Below, piece by piece: positions 20,818-30,541 of a DNA stretch of 64,000 nt. Within the stretch, counting starts at the first letter, position 1; each line of letters opens with the position of its first letter. A model generated the notes under the pieces. It had not been told where the DNA came from, did no database searches, and saw nothing but the letters and a program-made list of their open reading frames with translations. The position numbers and the translations under genes were made by a program. Source of the stretch: Tritrichomonas foetus (taxonomy: Eukaryota; Parabasalia; Tritrichomonadida; Tritrichomonadidae); the NCBI GenBank assembly GCA_001839685.1, contig MLAK01000871.1:1-64000 (forward strand), given 5' to 3'.

Positions 20818-21474
20818 CTAACGCCAGAACTTCCCGTCAAGTGATTCACTCGTCAACATTGGATCAGCGTTTGCATTCAGTTTTTTCAATTTCATTTCGT
20901 TTAATAAATAATGCGGGAAACTTTTTGAGAAGAAAGCACCATCTAAATCTTGATGCATTTCATCTGCTTCATATAATTGTTTACAACTTGGACAATAAAG
21001 TTTCACTGTTTCTTTCCCAGGATGGTCACTTAGACCCACTGGCAGAAGATGTTGCTGTCCACATTTGTACCTTGGACAATTTCCAAAAATGCCGCATTTA
21101 TATTTTAGATACATCTGATGAACACCGTCTGGCGTAAAAATGTATCGTGAATGAATTAAACCGAATATTTTTTCTGTCGTCTTTTCTATTTCGTCTTCTG
21201 AATCGGAATCGAAGGAATCGTCAGAGGAGTCTTGTCCTGAACCTAAAAGTTGAATAAAAGCTGATTTCGCGTAACTTTGATCAACTGATAATCCGTATGT
21301 ATTGAATCCATCGCTCGCAAATGACTCTGGGACCTCTGCAAACCAATCAGATGATGGCTGCTCTAAAAAAGAGGCTATCCATGATTTATGCAATTTCTCA
21401 GAATCATCTGAGGATTCTGTATCTGTCATTAAAGAGTGGCTAGATCTTCTTTTAGGAATCCTGGAAATTGCCAT
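20818..21474 (-). CDS. casein kinase II regulatory (beta) subunit
   Basis: 218 aa. CK2 beta dimerises and holds the catalytic subunits in the CK2 tetramer. The family blocks are intact: SWIASFLEQPSSDWFAEV (31-48), the acidic loop (83-97), the helical GLIHSRYIFTPDGVHQMY block (105-122), the four zinc cysteines C133, C138, C161 and C164, PVGLSDHPG (145-153) and KLYCPSCKQLY. The C-terminal tail is short and divergent compared with animal CK2 beta. The N-terminus is Ser-rich. The ATG lies directly after TCAG (TCAGATG), an initiator almost touching the start codon and implying a very short 5' UTR. Confidence 0.97.
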   Translation of the reverse strand: MAISRIPKRRSSHSLMTDTESSDDSEKLHKSWIASFLEQPSSDWFAEVPESFASDGFNTYGLSVDQSYAKSAFIQLLGSGQDSSDDSFDSDSEDEIEKTTEKIFGLIHSRYIFTPDGVHQMYLKYKCGIFGNCPRYKCGQQHLLPVGLSDHPGKETVKLYCPSCKQLYEADEMHQDLDGAFFSKSFPHYLLNEMKLKKLNANADPMLTSESLDGKFWR

Positions 21475-21478
21475 CTGA
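21472..21478 (-). promoter_or_regulatory. Inr-like element at CK2 beta start
   Basis: Minus-strand TCAGATG places the trichomonad initiator TCA one base before the ATG. Confidence 0.5.
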
Positions 21479-22166
21479 AAAGATTCCCAAATGATGACAA
21501 AATTAAATAGTTTACATGATTTTTATGTGATTTCTGATAAAAAACGTTTTGCCATTTCCCTTTTATCATTTCCTTTGAATTAATGGAAGGAAAAATGAGC
21601 ATACTAAAGGGTACAAATAGGCAAGTATCTAGCTTCATTGATGACTTTTCAATGATAGCTCGTTGGCTTGCCCACATTTTTTCTTGTTTTCTCATTATTT
21701 TTTTTTTTTCTCATCATCTCTTTCTCATCATTTCTTTCTCTTCATTTTTTTCTCATCATTTCTTTCTCTTCATTTTTGTCTCATCATTTCTTTCTCTTCA
21801 TTTTTGTCTCATCATTTCTTTCTCATCATTTCTTTCTCATCATTTTTGTCTCATCATTTCTTTCTCATCATTTTTTTCTCATCATTTCTTTCTCATCATT
21901 TTTTTCTCATCATTTCTTTCTCATCATTTCTTTCTCATCATTTTTGTCTCATCATTTCTTTCTCATCATTTTTTTTCTCATCATCTCTTTCTCTTCATTT
22001 CTTTCTCATCATTTTTTTGTCATCATTTCTTTCTCTTCATTTTGTTAATATATTAGAGTAGATTGTAATGTTAGTTTCAAATCTGCTAATGAATCTTTCA
22101 ATATAAAATCGTTTTTACGTAAATATGAATAAATGTTAAAAATCATTTGTAAAAATAAAAAACAAT
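21475..22166. other. intergenic containing a minisatellite
   Basis: No gene. Mostly the TTTCTCATCATT array at 21690-22045; three open frames across it are repeat artefacts. Confidence 0.7.
21690..22045 (+). repeat. TTTCTCATCATT-type minisatellite
   Basis: About 25 imperfect tandem units of TTTCTCATCATT, with TTTTTG, TTTTTT and CTCTTCATT variants. The strand is purely pyrimidine-biased. Lies between the divergent CK2 beta start and the 3' end of the coiled-coil gene. Confidence 0.9.
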
Positions 22167-23570
22167 TTATTGGAAAAAGTGTGTAGCGATAAGGTCAGGA
22201 AGTTCATCATCCGCAATAGGTTCCGCAAATTCCAGGATTGCCTTTTTTTGTGGTTCAACAATTTTCTTAGATGTAATTTCTTCGTCAGCCCCTTCAACAT
22301 CCTCAAGTCCAACTGGCGGAAATTGATATCTGTCTTCTGCTTGAAATGTCAGATTTCCAAGCTTACTCATCAGAAATCTCAATTCTTTCTTTCTTCCTTC
22401 AAAGCTATTGAATACTTCGTGGAAGGAAGAATAATCTTGAGAATGGGTTGGATCATATACAGTGAGAATTTTAACAACAGAATTGCATAAAGTTCTTACA
22501 GAATCATGAAAGAATTGATTCAACAGAGCCTCTCGATCAACATAAGGTTTTTCAGACCCTCCTTCATTTTGAATTCCACTTTGTTCGTCCGATTGAGCAT
22601 TATTTTGTTGTTGAACTGCTCTTGACATTGTTGCTTGTGCTTCTTTGCTTTCTTCAGCTTCTTCAATAATATCAGTTGTTGATCCACCTAGACCGTTGGT
22701 CATTTTTTGATCATATTGTTTTAATTCTTCAACCAATTTCCTAATTTTTTGATCATTTTTATTAATTTTTTTAACAGCTTCATCTGATTCTTGTTGGAGG
22801 AGGTCTCTTTCCATGTACTTTTGTTTATTAAGTTTCATGAATTTAGAATTAATGTCTGCAATATCTCTTGCTTCCATGACCAATGCTGTGTATTTTTTAA
22901 TTTCTGCATCGATTTCTTTCATCATTTCAATCACTGTTTTTTCAAGATTCTCTGATGTCATTCCTCTATTTTTTGCTTTTTCTCTTTCAACACCATCCCT
23001 CAATTCTTTCTGTTGCCTAACATGAAGCATATAGAATTCAGCAAGAGCTTGGGAGGTTTGCTGACTTTGCTGAGCTTTTTCTCTTTTTAAAGTTTGTTCA
23101 GCTTCATCAATTTCTCTCTTCAATTGAATTTCCATTGCTGCAACTGTTGCCAGTGCATCTCTTCTTTGTTTGTTTGCTTTCAAAGTATTCGTTAACTGTG
23201 TCAGTTCGAGTTCATGGTTTTGTTTTAATTGATCTTGTTCAGCCTGCATTTTGGAAATGAGATCTTCGCGTTCTTGGCGTATTTCTTTTAATTTATTTTG
23301 ATAAAATTTATGCTTCTGCTCTTTATCTCGAATTTTCAATGTTAGATACCGTTTGACTTCATCAAAATCTAGCTGATGGATTTCGTTTTTATGTTGCGCA
23401 TCTCTTCTGGCTGCTGTTGAATCTCCGACATCGAGGAGTGATCTTGAATAATCATCGATTTCCTTTTCATCAATTTTTTCAAGCATTTCTTTTTCAAATT
23501 TCGTAACGGTGGCTGGAATTATCCCTTTTTTCCCGTAAGGAATGGAATTAACTTGGACTTTTGGAGGCAT
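22167..23570 (-). CDS. coiled-coil protein, possibly cytoskeletal
   Basis: 467 aa. Residues ~60-290 are continuous Lys/Glu/Gln-rich coiled coil. A Ser/Gln linker with acidic patches follows (~300-345), then a C-terminal helical segment ending near PPVGLEDVEG. A short basic N-terminus (MPPKVQVNSIPYGKKGIIP) precedes the coil. No family was recognised with certainty. The pattern resembles basal-body or axonemal coiled-coil proteins, and a radial-spoke-type gene lies just upstream in divergent orientation, but that link is inference. The ATG is 16 bases after a TCATTTCG initiator. Confidence 0.85.
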   Translation of the reverse strand: MPPKVQVNSIPYGKKGIIPATVTKFEKEMLEKIDEKEIDDYSRSLLDVGDSTAARRDAQHKNEIHQLDFDEVKRYLTLKIRDKEQKHKFYQNKLKEIRQEREDLISKMQAEQDQLKQNHELELTQLTNTLKANKQRRDALATVAAMEIQLKREIDEAEQTLKREKAQQSQQTSQALAEFYMLHVRQQKELRDGVEREKAKNRGMTSENLEKTVIEMMKEIDAEIKKYTALVMEARDIADINSKFMKLNKQKYMERDLLQQESDEAVKKINKNDQKIRKLVEELKQYDQKMTNGLGGSTTDIIEEAEESKEAQATMSRAVQQQNNAQSDEQSGIQNEGGSEKPYVDREALLNQFFHDSVRTLCNSVVKILTVYDPTHSQDYSSFHEVFNSFEGRKKELRFLMSKLGNLTFQAEDRYQFPPVGLEDVEGADEEITSKKIVEPQKKAILEFAEPIADDELPDLIATHFFQ

Positions 23571-24002
23571 TTAATGTTCGAAATGAGATAAGGAAAATCA
23601 CAGAAATTGAATACCCAAAATAATCGTTATTTTGAATTTTAAAACGAATATATCTCAGTGAGTTTAGAAAATATTACTGTAGTAAGAAAGATAATGTGTT
23701 AACACTTTCATTTGTATTCCAAAAAAGAATAAATAATTCAAAATTGGAAAATAATGAATGACTCAACATTTTTCATTTCTATCTTTTTCAAAAAATAATG
23801 AAGTAAGGAGAATTTTACAATAATATTATAGTGATGAAAATCAGTTTCGCATTTGTGTTTGCTTTCTACATGAAATAATAAGATTAATCAAGATGATAAA
23901 TCACTGATTGAAATATTTGGCTATAACTGATTTTTGATTTAGCCATAACCGATTTGTGAAATTTGTCCGTTAGATTAATATAATACTTTCCAACTCTCGA
24001 AA
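23571..24002. promoter_or_regulatory. shared divergent promoter region
   Basis: About 430 bp between two divergent genes. TCATTTCG at 23579-23586 (minus) fits the initiator of the coiled-coil gene. For the plus-strand gene only CTCTCGAAA lies near the ATG, so its initiator is not canonical. Confidence 0.45.
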
Positions 24003-24608
24003 ATGTTTACGCGTATGTACTGTGCTGAGCAAATTCAGGTTCCACCTGATTTACCACCAATATTAAAAGCTTACTCGAAAGCCGTTATTCGTGGTAAGCC
24101 AACAGACCTTATTCAGTTTTCTGTTGATTACTTCAAAAAGATGCTAGACGAGCCACCAACATCCTCCGCAGGTTACCGAATCACACTCCAAGAATTACAG
24201 GACCTCCAGGAGGCACTTTCTACTGTTCTTAAGACACAGAGTGAATTGAAACGCGTAGATTACCAAGTTGCCTGCGAAAGTTTAGGATTTTGTCCAGATG
24301 TTCTCGCCAACATTTTGCGCCTTGGTTTCCCCGACCAAGAAGTGATCGATATATATATGTTTATGGGCATTGCTGCTACACTTGTCTCACCCACTTTTGA
24401 AAAGACCATTCTTAATCTCTTCAAGATTTTTGAGGACGAACAATGCCAATCAAAGATTCCAACAGCCGCTTTGATAAACTTTTATGAGTTTATGGCAGCA
24501 AAGGATCCCAGCGTTCCAGCCGAAAATCTTCAGAAACTCAAAGATGCTGCAACAGAAGAATTTATTGATGTTCAAGCGTATCAACGCATTTTTGCTAGTG
24601 ATGAATAA
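24003..24608 (+). CDS. ROPN1L/RSP11-like radial spoke protein with RIIa domain
   Basis: 201 aa, similar in length to ROPN1L. The N-terminal block IQVPPDLPPILKAYSKAVIR (about 11-30) followed by PTDLIQFSVDYFKKML is an RIIa dimerisation/docking domain of the ROPN1/ROPN1L type, the helix pair that binds AKAP-like amphipathic helices. In flagella this family is radial spoke protein 11 and contributes to motility control. The C-terminal helical domain (YQVACESLGFCPDVLANIL, KIPTAALINFYEF) also follows the family. Together with the kinesin-9 gene it fits a flagellated cell. Confidence 0.9.
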   Translation: MFTRMYCAEQIQVPPDLPPILKAYSKAVIRGKPTDLIQFSVDYFKKMLDEPPTSSAGYRITLQELQDLQEALSTVLKTQSELKRVDYQVACESLGFCPDVLANILRLGFPDQEVIDIYMFMGIAATLVSPTFEKTILNLFKIFEDEQCQSKIPTAALINFYEFMAAKDPSVPAENLQKLKDAATEEFIDVQAYQRIFASDE

Positions 24609-24649
24609 ATTGATGGCCTTAAAAATACTTATTATCTGCAAATAACTGA

Positions 24650-24838
24650 TTTTTTTTTTTCTTTTTGTCTTTTTCTCTTTTTTCTCTTTTTCTCTTTTTT
24701 CTCTTTTTGTCTTTTTTCTCTTTTTGTCTTTTTTCTATTTTTGTCTTTTTGTCTTTTTTCTATTTTTGTCTTTTTGTCTTTTTTCTTTTTTTTATCTTTC
24801 TCTCTTTTTCTCTTTTTTCTCTTTTTTTATCTTTCATT
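24650..24838 (+). repeat. T-rich low-complexity tract (TTTTTCTC/TTTTTGTC)
   Basis: Directly downstream of the ROPN1L-like gene. Units alternate TTTTTCTC, TTTTTGTC and TTTTTCTA. Open frames in it are artefacts. Confidence 0.85.
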
Positions 24839-25737
24839 AAAGAATACTTATGAAAAGTTTCTTTCGTGGCGATCCCTTAAGTTGTTAAAAGAATTGTTTT
24901 GTGATTATCACATCAATTCCAAGATTTGTAGAAATTTTTCCAATAAAGATTTACATCAATTTTTAGGTGAAATATTTTTCAAAATTTACGATAACATTTT
25001 GATCAATATTCACTAAACATACATATAAAGTAACGCGATTAATCCTCCAACACGAGATAAACCATAACCAAAGACAAGAAATTGAAAAAAGTCTTAAAAA
25101 TAGATTGACTCTATCATTTCAATATTGGCATCATTCCGTGAAATTAATTGAAAAAAATATAATTCGAAATATTCATTTCATTTAACTAATATCGTTACTC
25201 AAGAAGAATCTTAATTGTCAAACCCAATAATTCAATGAAAAATGGGAAATAAATGAGTGATATGAATTATTGTTTATGAAGGATTAGATGTAAGAAAGAG
25301 TTATATGAAAGAAAGATAAAAAACTCTTGTCAGTTTAACAAAAATCTAATGTTTATCAAGAATCACCATGATCATCATCTAATATTTCTTAATATAGCTG
25401 TTGATTACCTTCTTATGTTGTTAAATAAACATCTAAAAAGACATATTATTGAGTTTCTTATAATGATTACAATCAAACAAAACCAAAGAATGATTAAATG
25501 TTCATTTTGCCTCGACATTTCTATCTAACTCTTCATTTCCACACATTTTACTATTTGATTGTTTGAGATTTGGTTTCACTTATGAAGCATATTTGTTTTC
25601 GTACAAATCATTGAAACGCTTGAGAATGATTTTTGCCATCAATGATGAATGATCTTTAAAAAATTTTGAGTCTTTATAAATGAATGATAACGAATTCGGA
25701 AATAGAGAAATAAATTTTATTTTTCAGGCCAATATTT
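24839..25737. other. intergenic
   Basis: About 900 bp of AT-rich sequence. No gene, RNA or repeat recognised. Confidence 0.5.
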
Positions 25738-26016
25738 TTATTTCAAAGCACGTGCATCTTGGCAAATAGCGCATTCAAAGCATAGCCAACCAACAATACA
25801 ATCAGAACAATCATTGGATGTTGATTCACCGTTTTTTTCGTGAAGCGCCTTTCTAATCCAGAACTCTGATGTTGGATTAATAACGTGGCAGATTGTACAC
25901 GATTCATTGCGAACTTTAGCGTGATTTTGGGCGTGTAAGCAGCAACCACAAAAGAGACCATAGATGCAAATACCGCAATCACTGAAGCAACCGAGAAGAC
26001 CGTTTCCGTAGGACAT
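25738..26016 (-). CDS. PLAC8 (cysteine-rich) family protein
   Basis: 92 aa, a small single-domain protein. It starts GNGLLGCFSDCGICIYGLFC, then GCCLHAQNHAKV, and ends WLCFECAICQDARALK; the C...CC-x2-Q-N and ..C-x2-CQDAR..K patterns are PLAC8 hallmarks. Family members include plant cell-number and cadmium-resistance proteins and animal cornifelin, usually membrane-associated through hydrophobic Cys-rich segments. The role here is unknown. A TCATCATG element overlaps the start. Confidence 0.93.
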   Translation of the reverse strand: MSYGNGLLGCFSDCGICIYGLFCGCCLHAQNHAKVRNESCTICHVINPTSEFWIRKALHEKNGESTSNDCSDCIVGWLCFECAICQDARALK

Positions 26017-27057
26017 GATGAAAATATACTATTTTACAAAAATGAATCACAGTAGTTGTTTCATATTGAATTGGTTAAGGAATTTGAATTATCAAAGATA
26101 AATAAATATTGATTTTTTTCACTGCTTTTGAATATATTATTTTGTCTACTCTTTTTTTATATAACACATTGATTTTGTGTTAACTTTTTTGTGGTAAAAA
26201 AAATTAAAAACGACATGAAAAGAAAAATTGAAAAGCTTTTGAATTGCGATTTCATTATGATAATTTTTCAGTTCAGCTGTGTGGTACAGAAAAAGTTTTT
26301 CCTTTGAGAAGAAAATGGATTTTATCCGACGAATTTTTTGTGATATAATCACATGAAAAAAAAAAGGTAGTTGGAAATGGTTAATAAACGAATCGTTAAA
26401 TTAAAACCTTGAACATTCCTTTCTATAGAAACATATAAACTCAATGTGTTGAAAAAAATTGAGTGGAAAAGATTTCTGGGAAATGTGGAAATCATATAGT
26501 CTTGGTGTACATTTCCTCGATTGTTATCATTTCAATACAATTCCAATGTAAGTAAATTTCAGTCCTTTAAATTTTTTTACCCATTTCACCGTCACGAATC
26601 AATCACGATACGCTTATTGAATATATGAGACATTAGTAGAGAACTGTAATAATGATGCTTGATAACTGTTTGAGATCAAATTGAGGCAATACTGATCATT
26701 CAATTGTATCGAGTTGTGGCAGTTTGAAATAAAATTTGGAACTAATTTGAACAATAATGATATCATAAGAAAAAGATTGCTATATTTTGTGAGATGAGTG
26801 TATCACAAGTTTGAGACAAAAAACTACGATCAAAATAAATTCAATCTTTTTCACATCTAAATATCGTTGTATCTTCCAACTTAATATGAAAAACACTTAT
26901 ATTTTGATATATATAATATAAGTGACTGCTATAAATCTCTGTGACAACCAATGTTTAAACAACTTACATACCAAACTTTTTAGGTTTGAGTGAAGTAAAC
27001 AACATTATATTACCTGAAATATGATTTCTATCCTTACTAAAAGCTTAAAATAAGAAT
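26017..27057. other. intergenic
   Basis: About 1 kb, AT-rich, no supported gene; a 68-codon frame at 26146-26352 (-) looks random. Confidence 0.5.
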
Positions 27058-27207
27058 ATGCATACATGGATTTCGAGTTTTCTATTTTTCTTGATTGCGG
27101 CAATATTGAATTTCACAAATAATTTCGAACCAAATCAATTCAGAATAAAAACATCAAACATAGATTTTTTTCCTTATTTCAAGCAAGATGTTTTCATCTC
27201 ATCTTCA

Positions 27208-27215
27208 TTCTGCAA
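27208..27215 (+). repeat. 8-bp target site duplication, left copy (element 1)
   Basis: TTCTGCAA, repeated exactly at 28199-28206 on the other side of the element. Confidence 0.85.
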
Positions 27216-28198
27216 AGAAGTGTGCAACCAACCGTTTACTAAAAAAAAGTGAAATTTCTGACTGTTATATTTTCATGAATATTCAAGATTATCTTATAGG
27301 ACTCATAAATTAAGAAGAGCATTTAGGATACTATTGTCCTTGAAAAGCAGCTTGTCTAAAATTTTCGGTGATGAGAATTATTCATCAAAAATGAATAAAT
27401 TATTGATTAAGAGAGCTTATTATAATATACTTTTTAATTTTATTTTATTGAGGAAATTTGGTCACAAAAATCTGAATCTCGACAACTTTTTTTGTTATTT
27501 TTGGTACTAGAATAATTCTGTTTGCTCTTTATGATGANNNNNNNNNNNNNNNNNNNNNNNNNNNNNNNNNNNNNNNNNNNNNNNNNNNNNNNNNNNNNNN
27601 NNNNNNNNNNNNNNNNNNNNNNNNNNNNNNNNNNNNNNNNNNNNNNNNNNNNNNNNNNNNNNNNNNNNNNNNNNNNNNNNNNNNNNNNNNNNNNNNNNNN
27701 NNNNNNNNNNNNNNNNNNNNNNNNNNNNNNNNNNNNNNNNNNNNNNNNNNNNNNNNNNNNNNNNNNNNNNNNNNNNNNNNNNNNNNNNNNNNNNNNNNNN
27801 NNNNNNNNNNNNNNNNNNNNNNNNNNNNNNNNNNNNNNNNNNNNNNNNNNNNNNNNNNNNNNNNNNNNNNNNNNNNNNNNNNNNNNNNNNNNNNNNNNNN
27901 NNNNNNNNNNNNNNNNNNNNNNNNNNNNNNNNNTTTAATGATTGAATAAATTACCAGTTTTTGTAAGAATAAACGTATGGAATTCTTTCAAACTGACACA
28001 TTTTTTAAAAATGTGCATGGCGAAATTATTTGACCTAACTTCTTCACAAAAATTTATGAATTTGAATGAAATTTCGTTTCTCGATAATTCCTAGACAGAT
28101 TTTCCCGAAGTATGGTTTATTTTATTATACTACTGCTATATAAGAAGCTGTCAAAATTTGGGAACGATCTGTCGGTGAAAGTTTGGTTGCACACTTCT
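27216..28198. mobile_element. TIR element 1 with assembly gap
   Basis: Ends are inverted repeats starting AGAAGTGTGCAACCAA (16 bp perfect at both ends, then partial match). An exact 8-bp duplication TTCTGCAA flanks it. The interior holds no intact ORF in the visible part, and 396 bases are N (27538-27933). Its right half resembles that of the element at 41042-42052 (shared CTCGA-AATTCC-AGACAGATTTT and GTCGGT blocks). An 8-bp duplication is typical of hAT-like and some other DNA transposons, but the family is not established. Confidence 0.85.
27538..27933. other. assembly gap (N run)
   Basis: 396 unknown bases inside TIR element 1. Confidence 1.
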
Positions 28199-28206
28199 TT
28201 CTGCAA
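28199..28206 (+). repeat. 8-bp target site duplication, right copy (element 1)
   Basis: TTCTGCAA, matching 27208-27215. Confidence 0.85.
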
Positions 28207-28286
28207 TTTGATGTGGACTAATGACCAAGTATTCATTGAAAATAGTTCATGATCTTTGAAATGTGATATAAAAAATTTAAAAATCG

Positions 28287-30080
28287 ATGCCTTTGCTTGA
28301 TGCCCTTTATGCCAAATTCAATGGCCTGTCTCCACGACAGCAAGCATTTGTGAAAAATGGATCAGTTATTCTCATCATTTGCATTGTTATTTCCTCAGTT
28401 TACGATCATCAACAAGCCGAACAAGCAGGCACAAGCTCAACTTTTTCACCAACAGACATCATTGCCTTTCCAATCGTTGCCACCTTTCGATTCTTCAATC
28501 GCATTTTCTTCTGGATATTTAATTTTTTCTATGGTCTCATTATGCGCTTTGGCGTTGCCAGTGAAGATTTCAATCGATTTATAAAATCCGCAGGAAGTAT
28601 TTTTGTTTTCCTTTTTAAACAAATCTACGAATTTTTTTATTCATTTTTCGAATTCATCGAAACGATTTTAACCGCTCCAATCCAAATTATTCTCAATTTT
28701 TCACAATTTGTCGAGAAATTCTTAAGTTCATTCTCTCAAATCTTCATCATATTGTATCGGATTTTAATGGCCATAATTCACCCTATTTGGGAACTCATTA
28801 AAGCCACAATTCCATATATTCTCAAAATATTCAAACTTCCGCTTATTATGTTTTCCAAGTTTGGACTGTTTTTACGTGATGTTTCTAAGTCACTTTATGA
28901 TGCAACAAAAAAGACAGCAGGCATTGTAATGAATGGTCTTTTAATTTTTATTCGTAAGTTGTCACATTTATCGTTTTCTGTTATTTTTGATTCAATACGA
29001 ATCCCAATTCAAGCAATTTTAAACTTTTTGAAAATGATTTATAACAAATTTTCTATTTTCCCATTCATCAAAAAAGTTATACATGTAATTTCAAAACTCC
29101 CCTATTATTTATATCGCGCGATTGTTGATCTATCCATCTTTCTCTACCGTGGAATGATCAACTTTTTCACATTCTGTATTGAAATGTCGAAATCAATGCT
29201 CCAAGACGTTATCGAAGCGTTAAAAATCACGAAATATCTTCCTGAATTTTTGCATCCAATCGTCAACTTTTTCTATGAAATAGGGAAATTCATTTTGGAC
29301 ATTTTATTGAAAATCGTTGTTTTGCCATACCGCTTTGTAGTATTTCTCATTAATGCCTTAATCCATCCAATTCAGACATTAATGGATACACTTTATTCAA
29401 TTGCTGAAACAATTCGTAGTGCTTTTCTGGCAATTGCACACTTCTTTGAATCAGGTATCTTTAATTTAATACTAAGCATCATCAAAGCACCATATAATCT
29501 TGTTAAAAAGTTAACAGAAATGATTTCATTTAGATTTATTTCCAACATTCTCAGAATTCCTTTAAATGCAATTGAATATTTCTTTAAAGGGATCAAACAT
29601 CTCCTCAATTTATTAATTAATTCACTAATCAGTATATCAAAAGCAATAGTTAATGGACTAGTGAATGTGGTATCTTTAGTTCGATACTTTTCACTATCAA
29701 AACTGATTTACTACTTATTATCACCTATTCGCTTCATTTTGAAAGTTATTGAAGATCTTTCATCGATTCCATTTGCAGGGTACCTTATTAGACTCATTAG
29801 AATTATACTCTATATTCCAATATGGCTTATCTCCTTCATCTTTAGGTTCATTTACTTCTTCTTGGAGTCATTCATGAACTTTTTCTCCAAGAATTTCACA
29901 CTGAAGAACATTTTCGATATGTGGGACAATGTTTGCTGGCCAAGAGATGCAGAATACTGTAAACAAATCCTTGAAGAACAAAGTGCTAAAAATATTCATA
30001 ATAATTATAACAGTTATGCAAACTATAATGATGATTATGCCGACTTTGATAATCATTTTAACGATTTTACGAATGAATGA
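28287..30080 (+). CDS. large hydrophobic/amphipathic helical-repeat protein, unknown
   Basis: 597 aa. After a short soluble start and one clear membrane segment (NGSVILIICIVISSV), residues ~55-540 are a long run of Phe/Ile/Leu-rich helices with Lys, Arg or Glu about once per turn or two. A motif of the form xP[ILY]xxI[LI] recurs roughly every 25-40 residues (APIQIIL, HPIWELI, IPIQAIL, HPIVNFF, APYNLVK, IPLNAIE, SPIRFIL, IPIWLIS), so the protein is an internal repeat array. A soluble acidic Asn/Tyr/Asp tail follows. Multi-helix membrane insertion or surface-lying amphipathic helices on a membrane or lipid droplet are both possible. No family recognised. Confidence 0.85.
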   Translation: MPLLDALYAKFNGLSPRQQAFVKNGSVILIICIVISSVYDHQQAEQAGTSSTFSPTDIIAFPIVATFRFFNRIFFWIFNFFYGLIMRFGVASEDFNRFIKSAGSIFVFLFKQIYEFFYSFFEFIETILTAPIQIILNFSQFVEKFLSSFSQIFIILYRILMAIIHPIWELIKATIPYILKIFKLPLIMFSKFGLFLRDVSKSLYDATKKTAGIVMNGLLIFIRKLSHLSFSVIFDSIRIPIQAILNFLKMIYNKFSIFPFIKKVIHVISKLPYYLYRAIVDLSIFLYRGMINFFTFCIEMSKSMLQDVIEALKITKYLPEFLHPIVNFFYEIGKFILDILLKIVVLPYRFVVFLINALIHPIQTLMDTLYSIAETIRSAFLAIAHFFESGIFNLILSIIKAPYNLVKKLTEMISFRFISNILRIPLNAIEYFFKGIKHLLNLLINSLISISKAIVNGLVNVVSLVRYFSLSKLIYYLLSPIRFILKVIEDLSSIPFAGYLIRLIRIILYIPIWLISFIFRFIYFFLESFMNFFSKNFTLKNIFDMWDNVCWPRDAEYCKQILEEQSAKNIHNNYNSYANYNDDYADFDNHFNDFTNE

Positions 30081-30541
30081 TGTTTTTTATGAAAATAATT
30101 TTCTGTTTCTATAAACTATATATTAACATGTAACTAATTTTATTATTAGGTTTAGTTTCTTTATATAGTTTATTTTATTTTCACGAGATAATCAATTTAT
30201 TTATTTACATCAAAAATTTCCTTTGCTTGGAATTTTTTTATCATATGTATTCCATTAATGATAATTCACTCATTAAAATAATGTTTAGAGCTTTTGTGAG
30301 GATTATTTCTTTCATAGCAGATCAAATTTTGAAATTGAATTACGCCAAAAATGAATGAAAAGAATCAAACAATAACTTGTACTATATCATTTTATTTCGG
30401 ATTATTTCGCTCTTTATAACAGCACTATTTTGTTTTATCCTAATTCCAACATAATTTATGTATGTCATATGTCATTTGAGGGTTATCGGTTTTTTCACCA
30501 CTAATTCACCATCGATTGTCATATTATTTAGTGAATTGAGA
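30081..30541. other. intergenic
   Basis: AT-rich. Contains the likely TCATATTATTT initiator (about 30517) for the next gene. The next gene's frame is open back to an ATG at 30458. Confidence 0.5.

Larger units (their letters stand above)
27058..28231 (+). pseudogene. possible small secreted-protein ORF split by a TIR element
   Basis: An ATG at 27058 opens a frame with a hydrophobic leader (WISSFLFFLIAAIL) that runs into the left end of the TIR element at 27216. If the element and one 8-bp target copy are removed, the frame continues past 28207 for 16 more codons to a TGA. That gives about 68 codons. The protein has no recognised family and the continuation may be chance. Confidence 0.25.

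Noticed and set aside
21583..22061. Three open frames of 126-157 codons on the plus strand
   Set aside because: They read the TTTCTCATCATT minisatellite; Ser/Phe/His repetition only, no gene signals.
29430..29445. GCACACTTCTTT, identical to the end of the TIR elements, inside the hydrophobic-protein gene
   Set aside because: It is ordinary coding sequence (Ala-His-Phe-Phe) with no partner end or target duplication nearby; chance 12-base match.
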